A DNA stretch of 28,337 nt from a virus: positions 1 through 28,337 of the IMG/VR virus record IMGVR_UViG_3300020417_002115; one strand, 5' to 3'. The position numbers were made by a program, and so were the translations under genes. This document shows positions 1 through 7,345 of the stretch, piece after piece (position 1 is the stretch's first letter; each line of letters opens with the position of its first letter). The notes beneath the pieces are model-generated. The model was not told where the DNA came from. It saw nothing but the letters and a program-made list of their open reading frames with translations, and made no database searches.

Positions 1-875
1 TCCAGCACTGTAACGGCGTTTAAATTGGTTTCATGCTTTTGGTACCATGCTTTTAACATGGCAGTTCTTTGAGTTTGTGTCTTATCCCAACTACCTTTTT
101 TAAATTCTTCTAATGGTATGAAATCAAATAAATGTAGCACTGCATCTTTGGCATCAGCACTTCCTTTTCTGTGTACCTGTTTCATAAGGTCTTGAAAGTT
201 CTCACTCATTACTTCACCATCTAGCACCAAAGGATATGGTGGTGGATCTTGTTTTACAACTGCTGATATTTGTTCTTGTATGTGTCCAAAGTTTGTAAAC
301 TCTTTGCCATTTCTACTGAACATATCAACTTTGCCATCTGGATACACAATAGCCAAAGTTCTAACACCATCCAGTTTTACTTCTAACATCTTCTCACCCA
401 CCAACTTCTTTTCATGGTTTGCAGAGTCATGGGCAAGTTGGCAAGTAAACACGGGCACCATGTACTTGCCATACTTGTTCTTTTTTGCTACGGAGTTCAC
501 AGTTTTTTCTGAAACACCACAACGCAAATCTTTAATTAATATTCTTCTATAAAAGCCATTCCATTGTTCTGCTGTCGCTGAACTCATCACAAGATTAATT
601 GCATCTCTGGCATTGTGTCCAGTCAATTCTCTCTTGTTTAATTTGACAGCAAGGTCTTTGAATACATTCCAAGGACAACCTTGACCTGCTACAACTTCAT
701 CTTTTGTTGGAACTTGTTTTACTCCAAATGTGTATAACTTGTCCAAACACATCTTTAAACCTTCAAAGAACTCATCTAGTCCTTCGTGCATAGCATCTAA
801 TAATATCTTCTCCTTTGCTAGTCTACTATTGTCTGCTTCTAGTTTTGCAATAACGTCTTGTGGTTGTGTTCTCAT
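1..875 (-). CDS. ATP-dependent DNA ligase (T4 gp30-like), C-terminus outside window
   Basis: This gene runs off the left edge, and 291 residues are visible. ATP-dependent DNA ligases seal nicks during phage replication, recombination and repair. The adenylation-domain motif I KLDGVR is at residues 167-172, and Lys167 would be the AMP-accepting lysine. It is followed by FSRNGKEF (about 186-193) and LDGE (218-221), as expected for nucleotidyltransferase motifs. The residues before motif I match the extra N-terminal region of T4-type ligases. The frame stays open upstream of the ATG, but this ATG overlaps the stop of the 44-aa gene at 872-1006 in an ATGA arrangement, so translational coupling favours it. 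The OB-fold is beyond the window edge. Confidence 0.9.
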   Translation of the reverse strand, partial: MRTQPQDVIAKLEADNSRLAKEKILLDAMHEGLDEFFEGLKMCLDKLYTFGVKQVPTKDEVVAGQGCPWNVFKDLAVKLNKRELTGHNARDAINLVMSSATAEQWNGFYRRILIKDLRCGVSEKTVNSVAKKNKYGKYMVPVFTCQLAHDSANHEKKLVGEKMLEVKLDGVRTLAIVYPDGKVDMFSRNGKEFTNFGHIQEQISAVVKQDPPPYPLVLDGEVMSENFQDLMKQVHRKGSADAKDAVLHLFDFIPLEEFKKGSWDKTQTQRTAMLKAWYQKHETNLNAVTVL

Positions 876-1006
876 ATCAGTTTCACCAAAATGTATATTT
901 GTAAAGCCAACACCGCAATAGGAACGATTGTTCTAATCAATTCCATAGTGTGGTTGTATTCGTCCAATTTTCTTTCCAATTTGTTTCTTTTTGCTTTTTT
1001 CATCAT
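872..1006 (-). CDS. 44-aa membrane protein upstream of ligase
   Basis: This short gene has a Lys/Arg-rich N-terminus (MMKKAKRNKLERK), then about 20 hydrophobic residues (IRTIVPIAVLALQIYILVKL) and stops at once. It looks like a single-span membrane protein with the N-terminus inside. Its TGA overlaps the ligase ATG by four bases. A GGAG sits 11 bases before the first ATG, and a second ATG follows immediately. No family is recognised. The coupling to the ligase and the clean basic/hydrophobic architecture support it as a real gene. The function is unknown. Confidence 0.6.
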   Translation of the reverse strand: MMKKAKRNKLERKLDEYNHTMELIRTIVPIAVLALQIYILVKLI

Positions 1007-1022
1007 TAATATTATAACTCCA

Positions 1023-2024
1023 TTATACAGGTTTTAAAACAGTTTGTTTTGCCATTTCTTTCCAATTTTCTGGAAATGCTTTTGCCAAATCTGCAATTTT
1101 AAGCACAGTTCTAAGACTGATCTCTCTCAATTGTCTTTTGTACTCATCAATAAACGCAACAATATCATCTTGCGTTTCTTGTGGTAGCATATAATTTTTA
1201 AGCATACCATCAGTAACAATCTGTTTGATCCTTAGTATCTTTTCTCTAATAGTGTCAATTGTCAAATCAATATAATGACATCTACTTTCTAATGCTTCTA
1301 AATGGTCTCTCAACTTCTTACTCTTTACATTATCAAATTTAATATTTGTAATAAAGATTACAGAACCAGCAAATTCAAATGTATCAGGCACACCCTCTCT
1401 TCTTAACATATGGGAGTCTGTGTTCCAACATATTCTTCTAGTCTTTTTAGAATCCAGAGCCGCCTTCAAAATATTCAAACTCAAATCATCTAACAAAATA
1501 CTATCACAGTCATCAAACACCAAAACATTATCAGCACTTGAATAATTGTAAAGTTTACAATATAGACCAATTGGCGACATAGCACCTTTTACAACTTCAT
1601 ATTTTGGTTTAGTGTTACCAAGTGTAGACACAACTCCATATCTATCTAATACAGTTTCAACACCGAACGATTTACCAACACCTGGAGGTCCTGATACAAT
1701 CATTGCTCTCACATCACCTTTTTTACAAGCCTTTGTCATGCTGTCTAGTATTGTGAATCTTTTTCTCATTCTTTCAACTGTCTCAGCATCTGATTCTTCT
1801 TTTGGTTGTTCAGGTGCAGAATCTCTCAACTGATTCTCATTTGCAACATGAACTTTAATTTTATCTGATGTTGCTCCTGCATAATCTTCAGGATTAACTT
1901 TTACTGTGATGTATCCACCTTCTTTGTGTGGATGTGGTTGATAAGGTTTTACAAGTTGAAATGTTTGGTTCTCTATTAATTTGTTTCTGTAAGAACCTTC
2001 CAGAACGTATATAGTTTTTTGCAT
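1023..2024 (-). CDS. AAA+ family ATPase
   Basis: A 333-residue P-loop ATPase. Walker A is GPPGVGKS at residues 112-119 and Walker B is VLVFDDCD at about 167-174, followed by sensor-like (SVIFITNI) and arginine-rich (ALESRCHY) segments typical of AAA+ proteins. The N-terminal 90 residues are not a recognised domain. The start is fixed by AGAAAGGGCACAATG and by a promoter at 2068-2096. AAA+ ATPases remodel proteins or nucleoprotein complexes. The substrate cannot be told from sequence. Its neighbours are a DNA ligase and two short unknown genes that share its 5' leader, so a role in early DNA metabolism or host takeover is a guess. Confidence 0.8.
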   Translation of the reverse strand: MQKTIYVLEGSYRNKLIENQTFQLVKPYQPHPHKEGGYITVKVNPEDYAGATSDKIKVHVANENQLRDSAPEQPKEESDAETVERMRKRFTILDSMTKACKKGDVRAMIVSGPPGVGKSFGVETVLDRYGVVSTLGNTKPKYEVVKGAMSPIGLYCKLYNYSSADNVLVFDDCDSILLDDLSLNILKAALDSKKTRRICWNTDSHMLRREGVPDTFEFAGSVIFITNIKFDNVKSKKLRDHLEALESRCHYIDLTIDTIREKILRIKQIVTDGMLKNYMLPQETQDDIVAFIDEYKRQLREISLRTVLKIADLAKAFPENWKEMAKQTVLKPV

Positions 2025-2067
2025 TGTGCCCTTTCTTGCCTATTAATATTGCCTTTTGTTATTCTTA

Positions 2068-2096
2068 ATTTTACTTTCTTTGTCCAAAAAAGTCAA
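2068..2096 (-). promoter_or_regulatory. Sigma70-like promoter for AAA ATPase
   Basis: TTGACT, 17-base spacer, TAAAAT. It lies just after the stop of the 126-aa gene; the ATPase ATG is 44 bases downstream. Confidence 0.6.
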
Positions 2097-2099
2097 GCA

Positions 2100-2480
2100 T
2101 TAATCTGCTCGACTTTCACTGATACAATCTAAACCAAAAGATTCTAATGCCTCTGCAAATGCATCACAACCGATTTCCTTGATACTCATAGATTGTGTCA
2201 TTCTCCAAGGATGACTTTTTGGCATAATATCGTAGTAAGATATTCTCCAACCACCTTTATATGCTATATCACCAATTCCTTGTCTTTTTAAGAAATTAAC
2301 GAATTTACCTTTTGCAGGTCTCACTTTAACATTCGCGAAACCACAGTACATTGGCTCCTCTTTGTCCTTCATGTACTCATCAACTGCCTTAACAGCCGCA
2401 TCTTTGGCAGTGTGCCAAATGTATGTTGGATCTACTTTACTATTCATAAATTTAACTATTTGTTTTTCTTCAGTTTGCAT
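2100..2480 (-). CDS. Conserved hypothetical protein, 126 aa
   Basis: No family is recognised. The start is placed at the ATG in AGAAAGGGCAACAATGCAA. This matches the leaders of the genes on both sides, and the frame upstream of it overlaps the coding end of the neighbour at 2501. The N-terminal half is polar and helical, and the C-terminal half is mixed, with GGWRISYYDI and a Cys-containing end. There is no signal peptide or membrane segment. It lies between an AAA+ ATPase and another short protein that also begins MQ, and probably belongs to the same early transcription unit. Confidence 0.6.
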   Translation of the reverse strand: MQTEEKQIVKFMNSKVDPTYIWHTAKDAAVKAVDEYMKDKEEPMYCGFANVKVRPAKGKFVNFLKRQGIGDIAYKGGWRISYYDIMPKSHPWRMTQSMSIKEIGCDAFAEALESFGLDCISESRAD

Positions 2481-2500
2481 TGTTGCCCTTTCTATGTTAA

Positions 2501-2878
2501 TTAAACTAATATTCTTTTTTGACCGTCCATATAACACGCACCAGTCCATTTTACAACATAATCACCAAAAATGTTACCTCTTGGAGCATTCAAAGTTGGA
2601 TTCTGCCAACTAGCCGCCTTAAGGATATCACCTTTTTTAAACTGCACACCTTTTGAAGTAGTGAAGTCTTTTGCCGCTAAAAATGAATGAACTGATCTGC
2701 TAGTTCCAATGGCAGTAGTAATCTTAATATACTTCTTACCAGGTTCAACTCTAATACTGTCGTTGAACTCATTCTTCATATTTTCATGAACTTCTAGTTG
2801 AGTTTTAGTTTGTGGTCTTCCAAAACCAACGTAGTCTTTTTTAATGTTTTCTATGTATTGTTCTATTTGTTTTTGCAT
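2501..2878 (-). CDS. Conserved hypothetical protein, 125 aa
   Basis: No family is recognised. The start is the ATG after AGAAAGGCACC, about 28 bases downstream of a strong promoter -10 box. The protein begins MQKQIEQYIENI (helical), followed by a probably beta-rich section with an SFLAAKDFTTSKGV...KKGDILKAASW stretch, which may be a small barrel-like fold. It is cytoplasmic, with no membrane segment. It is the first gene of the unit that continues into the gene ending at 2100. Confidence 0.6.
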   Translation of the reverse strand: MQKQIEQYIENIKKDYVGFGRPQTKTQLEVHENMKNEFNDSIRVEPGKKYIKITTAIGTSRSVHSFLAAKDFTTSKGVQFKKGDILKAASWQNPTLNAPRGNIFGDYVVKWTGACYMDGQKRILV

Positions 2879-2905
2879 GGTGCCTTTCTTTTTGTTTATA
2901 ATACT

Positions 2906-2935
2906 ATTATAGTGTCTGAAGTACCAAAAAGTCAA
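2906..2935 (-). promoter_or_regulatory. Sigma70-like promoter for the 125-aa gene
   Basis: TTGACT, 18-base spacer, TATAAT. The ATG at 2878 is 28 bases downstream. Confidence 0.7.
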
Positions 2936-2976
2936 CCAAAAAGATAGGTCAAAAACGTCAAGGTTTATGCGGGTTT

Positions 2977-3234
2977 TTAATCGTCGAATGCTTTTGCTTT
3001 GGGATTTTTACTGTATTTTCGCCAAATTTTGTGTAAAACATAGAACCAAACACCATTAATACTTGGCTCTATTAGTGCAACTGCACCAGCCTCCCATAGA
3101 CTTGCACCTGTCATTACACTTACAACTGACATTGCAATTACAATATGTCCTAAAGTGTAAATCAAAGCCAAGGCTAAACTGCTTGTACCCAACAATTTTA
3201 GTATGTTAAAAATACCTTGTTTAAATTCACTCAT
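2977..3234 (-). CDS. DUF2061-like small membrane protein
   Basis: An 85-residue integral membrane protein with two predicted spans, at about residues 15-38 and 44-66. The C-terminal pattern IEPSINGVWFYVLHKIWRK resembles the DUF2061 family signature, in which a conserved hydrophobic/aromatic stretch with a His is followed by a basic tail. The function of the family is unknown. It has its own promoter (3255-3283) and a purine-rich RBS (AAGG) before the ATG, and it lies directly after a terminator, so it is an independent unit. Confidence 0.65.
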   Translation of the reverse strand: MSEFKQGIFNILKLLGTSSLALALIYTLGHIVIAMSVVSVMTGASLWEAGAVALIEPSINGVWFYVLHKIWRKYSKNPKAKAFDD

Positions 3235-3254
3235 ATTTTTTTCCTTATTATAAA

Positions 3255-3283
3255 ATTATAAAGCCTAAATGTTTGAAAGTCAA
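3255..3283 (-). promoter_or_regulatory. Sigma70-like promoter for the DUF2061 gene
   Basis: TTGACT, 17-base spacer, TATAAT, directly after a terminator hairpin; the ATG is at 3234. Confidence 0.75.
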
Positions 3284-3289
3284 GCCACA

Positions 3290-3318
3290 AAAAAAGGCGA
3301 CATAAAGCCGCCTTTTTT
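3290..3318 (-). terminator. Rho-independent terminator after the winged-helix gene
   Basis: AAAAAAGGCG and CGCCTTTTTT form a 10-bp stem around a 9-base loop, with T-tracts on both strands, so it may work in both directions. Confidence 0.8.
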
Positions 3319-3339
3319 CCAATTTGTAAAAAGTGTTAA

Positions 3340-3597
3340 TTACTTAACTAAACCTTTTGCAATCGCTTTGTATCCAGCGCCTACTACAAACTTAGGTGCT
3401 TTACCAGTTCTGTAAACTTTTACACCACTTCTTTTGTTAGTGTTTAAGAATACAGGGATACCTTTGAATCTTAATGCTTGGATTACTGCCTGTGGGTTAC
3501 CTGCACCAAATCTATTTTTGATTGCTGATGAAGTTAACGCCTGACCAGATAATAAAGCAGATTCTACTCTGTTCTGGATTGTTGCTGTTTTTGTCAT
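3340..3597 (-). CDS. Small winged-helix-like DNA-binding protein
   Basis: An 85-residue basic protein. Residues about 10-50 read as a helix-turn-helix (LLSGQALTSSAIKNRFG, then PQAVIQALRFKGI). A beta-hairpin wing ending VYRTG follows. This arrangement fits the small wHTH proteins common in marine T4-like phages. The start is the ATG after an excellent Shine-Dalgarno (AGAGGAG, 8 bases upstream); an earlier in-frame ATG lacks one. It has its own promoter (3649-3677) and a strong terminator (3290-3318), so it is a monocistronic unit and a good candidate for a transcription regulator. Its target is unknown. Confidence 0.65.
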   Translation of the reverse strand: MTKTATIQNRVESALLSGQALTSSAIKNRFGAGNPQAVIQALRFKGIPVFLNTNKRSGVKVYRTGKAPKFVVGAGYKAIAKGLVK

Positions 3598-3648
3598 TGA
3601 GATATCTCCTCTAAAGATATTTTTTATCGTTTTTAACATAATAATACT

Positions 3649-3677
3649 AATATACAGTCTTAGACTGTTTAAGTCAA
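3649..3677 (-). promoter_or_regulatory. Sigma70-like promoter for the winged-helix gene
   Basis: TTGACT, 17-base spacer, TATATT. The transcript would carry the AGAGGAG RBS before 3597. Confidence 0.7.
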
Positions 3678-3704
3678 GGTTTATTGGAAAAGTAGTTTAC
3701 CAAA

Positions 3705-4298
3705 TTATTCAAAGATGGACATATCGCAATCCAAAACTGTGGCAACAAGATGTACTCTGTCTTCTTCTCCACCATTGAATGCATTATGGTATTTGGTATT
3801 GTCAGTGATCCATACTCCGCCATCTGCTGGCATATGATGAATTACTTCATCGATGCACATACGAGCACCAAAATTTGTTACTATTGGAATATGTAATCTA
3901 GGTTCTGGATCCCTATGCCAACTCAATGTCGTTCTAGGCAATTTCCAAAGCAACCGAACCCTACCAAGTTTATATTTTTTGGTAAGTGCATCATACATTT
4001 CTTTGAAATAAGTGTCTTCGAATAGTTTTACAAATTCTGAATACTGCACTTCGTCGATGACTTCTTCTCTTTGGACTTCTTCATAGGTGCTGTCTGGTTT
4101 GGTCCAATATAAGCCTCTGACATTGCCACCTGTGATTGAATTGGGATCGTTTGGTATTTGCGTCAGACATATTGCATTGATGTCTCTTTCACCTAATGGT
4201 GATTGTCTTGCAACTCGTGAATCAACCTCTTTTAATGCTGACTGCATTTGACCAACATCGAACTTGAGTGTTGGATCTCTGTAAAAGCCTTTAGGCAT
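3705..4298 (-). CDS. Aspartyl/asparaginyl beta-hydroxylase-like 2OG-Fe(II) oxygenase
   Basis: A 197-residue protein of the Asp/Asn/Arg/Pro hydroxylase fold (PF05118-like). The iron ligands look intact: H128-x-D130 in SWHRDPEP and H171 in YHNAFN. R181 in EDRVHLV is placed to bind 2-oxoglutarate, and RLHIPI is the usual strand after the HxD motif. The family hydroxylates amino-acid side chains in proteins, or free amino acids (some proline hydroxylases belong here). The ATG lies one base after the TAA of the aldehyde dehydrogenase, and its GGAG lies inside that gene's last codons, so translation is coupled. The substrate is unknown. Free lysine-pathway products and the phage bS21 of the same operon are both conceivable (inference). 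Confidence 0.8.
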   Translation of the reverse strand: MPKGFYRDPTLKFDVGQMQSALKEVDSRVARQSPLGERDINAICLTQIPNDPNSITGGNVRGLYWTKPDSTYEEVQREEVIDEVQYSEFVKLFEDTYFKEMYDALTKKYKLGRVRLLWKLPRTTLSWHRDPEPRLHIPIVTNFGARMCIDEVIHHMPADGGVWITDNTKYHNAFNGGEEDRVHLVATVLDCDMSIFE

Positions 4299-4299
4299 T

Positions 4300-5676
4300 T
4301 TAGTCTCCAAATTTAATACCTTGTGCTAATGGTAATGATTTTCCGTAGTTGATTGTGACTGTGCTTCTACGCATATATTGTTTCCATGCATCAGAACCAG
4401 ACTCACGTCCACCACCAGTGTCTTTCTCACCACCGAATGCACCGCCTATTTCCGCACCGCTTGGTCCAATGTTAATATTAACAATACCACAATCAGAACC
4501 TACTGCTGATGTAAAGGTTTCTGCTTCTTGCACATTGTCAGTGAATATACAAGAACTTAATCCTTGCGGAACTGCGTTATGAATACTTATTGCTTCTTCT
4601 AAATCGTTATACTTTAACACATACAAAATGGGTGCAAAGGTCTCAGTCTTAACTAAATCACATTGTTCACTAGCCTCAACTATTGCTGGTCTCATAGTAC
4701 AACCTTCTACAACCTCACCACCATGAACTGTGTAACCTTTTTCTTTTGCCTGTTGTAAAACTGATTGCATTCTATCTGCTGATTCCTGATTTATAAGTGG
4801 ACCAACTAGTGTTTCTTCTTTAAAATTATCTCCTACTGGTAAACTTGCATAAGCAGACTTTAATTTTTGTAACAATACATCATACACAGAATTATGCACA
4901 ATTAATCTTCTTAATGTGGTACATCTCTGACCTGCTGTACCAACTGCACCAAATACAATACCTCTTACTGCTAAATCTATATTGGCATATCTAGATACAA
5001 TCATACCATTGTTTCCACCTAGTTCATATAAACCTTTACCCATTCTTGCGGAAACTCTTGGAGCCAATGCTTTACCCATTGCTGTAGAACCTGTGGCACT
5101 TAACAAATTGATTCGCGAATCATCTGCCATCCATTCTGCTTCAGTTTTATCTCCATCAACAATTTGTAATAAATCTTTAAATTTTTCATCTGGAAAAAAG
5201 CATTCACTGATTGCTTTGTCCCATGCCCACTTGCAACGTCCTGTAACTTCAGTAGATTTAGGTGAACCTTTCCATACTACACTATTTCCGCACACCATCG
5301 CTATACAATGATTCCATGCCCAAACGGCACAAGGAAAATTAAAGGCAGTAATTACACCCACAACTCCTAATGGATTGTAAACTTCTTGCAATTTGTGTTC
5401 AGGTCTTTCACTTTGTATTGTTAAACCATACAACTGTCTAGAAAGTCCTACTGCGAAATCACACATATCAATTGCTTCTTGCACTTCACCAATTGCTTCT
5501 GCGTGTATCTTTTTTGCGTCTTTCATAATGGCTGTACCAATCTTCTCAATGTCTTGTCTTAGATGATTGCCAAAGACTCTGATTACTTCACCTCTTTTAG
5601 GTGCTGGTACAGTTCGCCATTCTTTTTGAATTGTTATTGCTCTTTCTATAATGCTATCGTAATCATTCCTGTTCAT
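4300..5676 (-). CDS. Antiquitin-type (ALDH7) aldehyde dehydrogenase, probable aminoadipate-semialdehyde dehydrogenase
   Basis: The 458-residue protein carries ALDH7 hallmarks: VGVITAFNFP, WKGSP, ELGGNN with the general base Glu218, GTAGQRCTT with nucleophile Cys252, and the family-typical end SGAEIGGAFGGEK...GGGRESGSDAWKQY...PLAQGIKF. ALDH7 enzymes oxidise alpha-aminoadipate semialdehyde (in equilibrium with piperideine-6-carboxylate) to alpha-aminoadipate with NAD(P)+. The ATG at 5676 overlaps the dehydrogenase upstream by 14 bases. The frame is open further upstream, but that part lies inside the neighbour. Compared with cellular antiquitins (about 500 residues) the first 40-50 residues are missing, so the N-terminal strands are lost. 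Catalytic residues look intact. The activity on this substrate is inferred from the family and from the neighbour. Confidence 0.9.
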   Translation of the reverse strand: MNRNDYDSIIERAITIQKEWRTVPAPKRGEVIRVFGNHLRQDIEKIGTAIMKDAKKIHAEAIGEVQEAIDMCDFAVGLSRQLYGLTIQSERPEHKLQEVYNPLGVVGVITAFNFPCAVWAWNHCIAMVCGNSVVWKGSPKSTEVTGRCKWAWDKAISECFFPDEKFKDLLQIVDGDKTEAEWMADDSRINLLSATGSTAMGKALAPRVSARMGKGLYELGGNNGMIVSRYANIDLAVRGIVFGAVGTAGQRCTTLRRLIVHNSVYDVLLQKLKSAYASLPVGDNFKEETLVGPLINQESADRMQSVLQQAKEKGYTVHGGEVVEGCTMRPAIVEASEQCDLVKTETFAPILYVLKYNDLEEAISIHNAVPQGLSSCIFTDNVQEAETFTSAVGSDCGIVNINIGPSGAEIGGAFGGEKDTGGGRESGSDAWKQYMRRSTVTINYGKSLPLAQGIKFGD

Positions 5677-6694
5677 ATAGTTTCCCAAATTTATTGCTTG
5701 TGAATATTTCAAAAGGAACATCTTCCTGTTTCTGGAATCCTGAACCTTCTAGTTTGCCTTCTGTGTAGGCTTGTACAACTGCACAAACACCTGAAGCCGT
5801 TGTTCTTTGAATAGCATTCAAAGTTTTATCTCCGTATATTTTCTTTTGGAATGTTCTTTCCTGCAATTTGCCATCTATCATTCCAATCACAGTAATAAAC
5901 ATCACTACCACATCTTTTGTTGTGTATGGAACTTCTTGATCAAACAGATCAATAAATTTTAATTTGTTGTGTTTAAGATTGAGGTCTTCTAACAAAAACT
6001 TCATATTAGAGTGATGTCCTGGATATCTTATTGTTTTGTAACTCATTGTCTTAACTTTGTCGGCATACGTTTCGCACATAGAAGCAACACCACCTGAAGT
6101 ATTGAATGCTTCATATTTGTTTCCATCGATATTCAAATGTTCCAATCCATCCAATGGTTGTACTTTAATTGCTTTACCATTAGAAATCACATCAACGTCA
6201 TTAATATATTCATTAATTAAACCTGACGTTGACCATGTCAAATAATAAGCCATACTGTTTGCTGTGTACATAGGCAACGCACCTACTCTCATTTTAACTT
6301 TGTCTACTCTACTAAATTGTTTGATTAAATCTGCCGCGATAATGTTTACTGCTCCAGGAGCCAATCCACATTGTGGCATCATGAATGCTTCTGTCTTTAA
6401 ACCTTTGATGTGATCTGATACTGCAACGTCTTCTGTCAAATCAAAGTACGCCACATCATTTGCCGCACAGGCATCTGCTATTGAAATATTTGCATCATAG
6501 GATGCACAACTGACTACTATGTCTTTGTCTTTAATGAATTCTGTTAATGCTGATTCGTCATTAGCATCTATATGGATTGCATTTTTAATTTCTGTATTTG
6601 CATCTATTAAAAATACTTCGTGCTTTTCTCTCTTTAAAAATGCATTTACGATCTTGCCGATCTTTCCGGCGCCTACTACACAAATTTTTGCCAT
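5663..6694 (-). CDS. Saccharopine dehydrogenase-family protein, probable lysine 6-dehydrogenase or saccharopine dehydrogenase
   Basis: A 343-residue oxidoreductase. The N-terminus has a Rossmann nucleotide-binding motif (CVVGAGKIGK, GxGxxG). After it come the saccharopine-dehydrogenase-type stretches MPQCGLAPGAVNIIA, TWSTSGLINEY and KTIRYPGHHSNMKF. The family includes saccharopine dehydrogenase (saccharopine to glutamate plus aminoadipate semialdehyde) and lysine 6-dehydrogenase (lysine to piperideine-6-carboxylate). The GLAPG form and the length of about 340 residues lean towards lysine dehydrogenase. The gene starts 3 bases after the 79-aa gene and overlaps the ALDH7 gene by 14 bases, so both enzymes are made together as two consecutive steps of lysine oxidation. 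No lysine-ketoglutarate reductase is visible. Carboxynorspermidine synthase is a less likely alternative. Confidence 0.85.
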   Translation of the reverse strand: MAKICVVGAGKIGKIVNAFLKREKHEVFLIDANTEIKNAIHIDANDESALTEFIKDKDIVVSCASYDANISIADACAANDVAYFDLTEDVAVSDHIKGLKTEAFMMPQCGLAPGAVNIIAADLIKQFSRVDKVKMRVGALPMYTANSMAYYLTWSTSGLINEYINDVDVISNGKAIKVQPLDGLEHLNIDGNKYEAFNTSGGVASMCETYADKVKTMSYKTIRYPGHHSNMKFLLEDLNLKHNKLKFIDLFDQEVPYTTKDVVVMFITVIGMIDGKLQERTFQKKIYGDKTLNAIQRTTASGVCAVVQAYTEGKLEGSGFQKQEDVPFEIFTSNKFGKLYEQE

Positions 6695-6697
6695 TGT

Positions 6698-6934
6698 CTA
6701 TCTTCCGTGTTTACTTACAAATTTTTCTGGTCCTTCTGTAATAAATTCAAGACCACTCATATTACCAATATAAACATTCTTCTCTGTGTTATACTGCATT
6801 TGTATTTTAACCGTTTTCTCTACTACCACACTTAAGAATTGATTCTCCTTAAATGTTAAGATATCAACTGGCACTTTCTTACCATTGTTGCTACACTCTA
6901 TTGTACACTTATCATCAAAATGTATCGTTTCCAT
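6698..6934 (-). CDS. Hypothetical protein, 78 aa
   Basis: No family is recognised. The protein is small, mostly beta-strand in character (KVPVDILTFKENQFLSVVVEKTVKIQMQYN) and soluble. Two ATGs are adjacent. The second (6934) is better spaced from AAGGA, and the first would add one residue. It overlaps the end of the 75-aa membrane protein gene by 20 bases and ends 3 bases before the saccharopine-family dehydrogenase, so it sits inside the bS21/lysine operon. The function is unknown. Confidence 0.6.
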   Translation of the reverse strand: METIHFDDKCTIECSNNGKKVPVDILTFKENQFLSVVVEKTVKIQMQYNTEKNVYIGNMSGLEFITEGPEKFVSKHGR

Positions 6935-7142
6935 CATCGTCCTTATATTTGTTTCTTAATTCTTCTGCTTTTTTGTAACTCCAATAATACAAAGCATCTA
7001 GCCATATTAGATTAACAACATAACCTAGCATTGTAAATTGCACTCCTAAAAATCTTGGTAGCAGAACTAATCCAAGAAATAGGAAAAATATATAGTTCAA
7101 AACTCTTTCGTTAGGTACGTACCAATTTAACCAATTGTACAT
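6915..7142 (-). CDS. Small membrane protein, 75 aa
   Basis: Two hydrophobic segments at about residues 14-32 and 37-52 are followed by a charged C-terminal tail (KKAEELRNKYKDDDG). It is predicted to be a two-span inner-membrane protein with a cytoplasmic tail. Its ATG shares one base with the TAA of the bS21 gene (TAATG), which indicates coupled translation. No family is recognised. Its position between bS21 and the lysine enzymes gives no direct clue to function. Confidence 0.6.
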   Translation of the reverse strand: MYNWLNWYVPNERVLNYIFFLFLGLVLLPRFLGVQFTMLGYVVNLIWLDALYYWSYKKAEELRNKYKDDDGNDTF

Positions 7143-7345
7143 TATAAAAAATTTCTTCTTATTTTTTCTGCTTTTTTGATATTAATATATCTTCTTTTTT
7201 TAGTTTCTCTTCTTTTGAAACTTGGCTTCTGATAGTATTGTCTATCTTTTAATTCTTGAAAAAGTCCTTCCTTTTTCATTTTCTTTTTCATAACACGTAG
7301 AGCCTTCTCTACATTGTTATTTCTAACTTCTATTGTAAAACTCAA
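7142..7345 (-). CDS. rpsU: Ribosomal protein bS21 (phage-encoded)
   Basis: The 67-residue basic protein follows the bS21 pattern along its whole length: an N-terminal beta-strand with V-R-N-N-x-V-E-K-A-L, then [31 protein letters not shown] and a Lys/Arg-rich tail. bS21 binds the 30S platform next to the 3' end of 16S rRNA and helps initiation, so a phage copy could bias ribosomes towards phage mRNAs (inference). The start is a TTG whose last two bases are part of the previous gene's TGA (TTGA overlap). A near-perfect Shine-Dalgarno, AAAGGAGG, sits 5 bases before it. No ATG gives a full-length protein. bS21 is among the ribosomal proteins known from marine phages. Confidence 0.88.
   Translation of the reverse strand: MSFTIEVRNNNVEKALRVMKKKMKKEGLFQELKDRQYYQKPSFKRRETKKRRYINIKKAEKIRRNFL

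Noticed and set aside
280-552. Plus-strand frames of 60-150 codons throughout the window (e.g. 280-552, 26025-26495)
   Set aside because: They lie antisense to well-supported genes, lack RBSs and show low-complexity shadows of the minus-strand codons.
601-630. TTGACT-N17-TGCAAT inside the ligase gene
   Set aside because: The -10 box is poor and no gene start follows at a useful distance.
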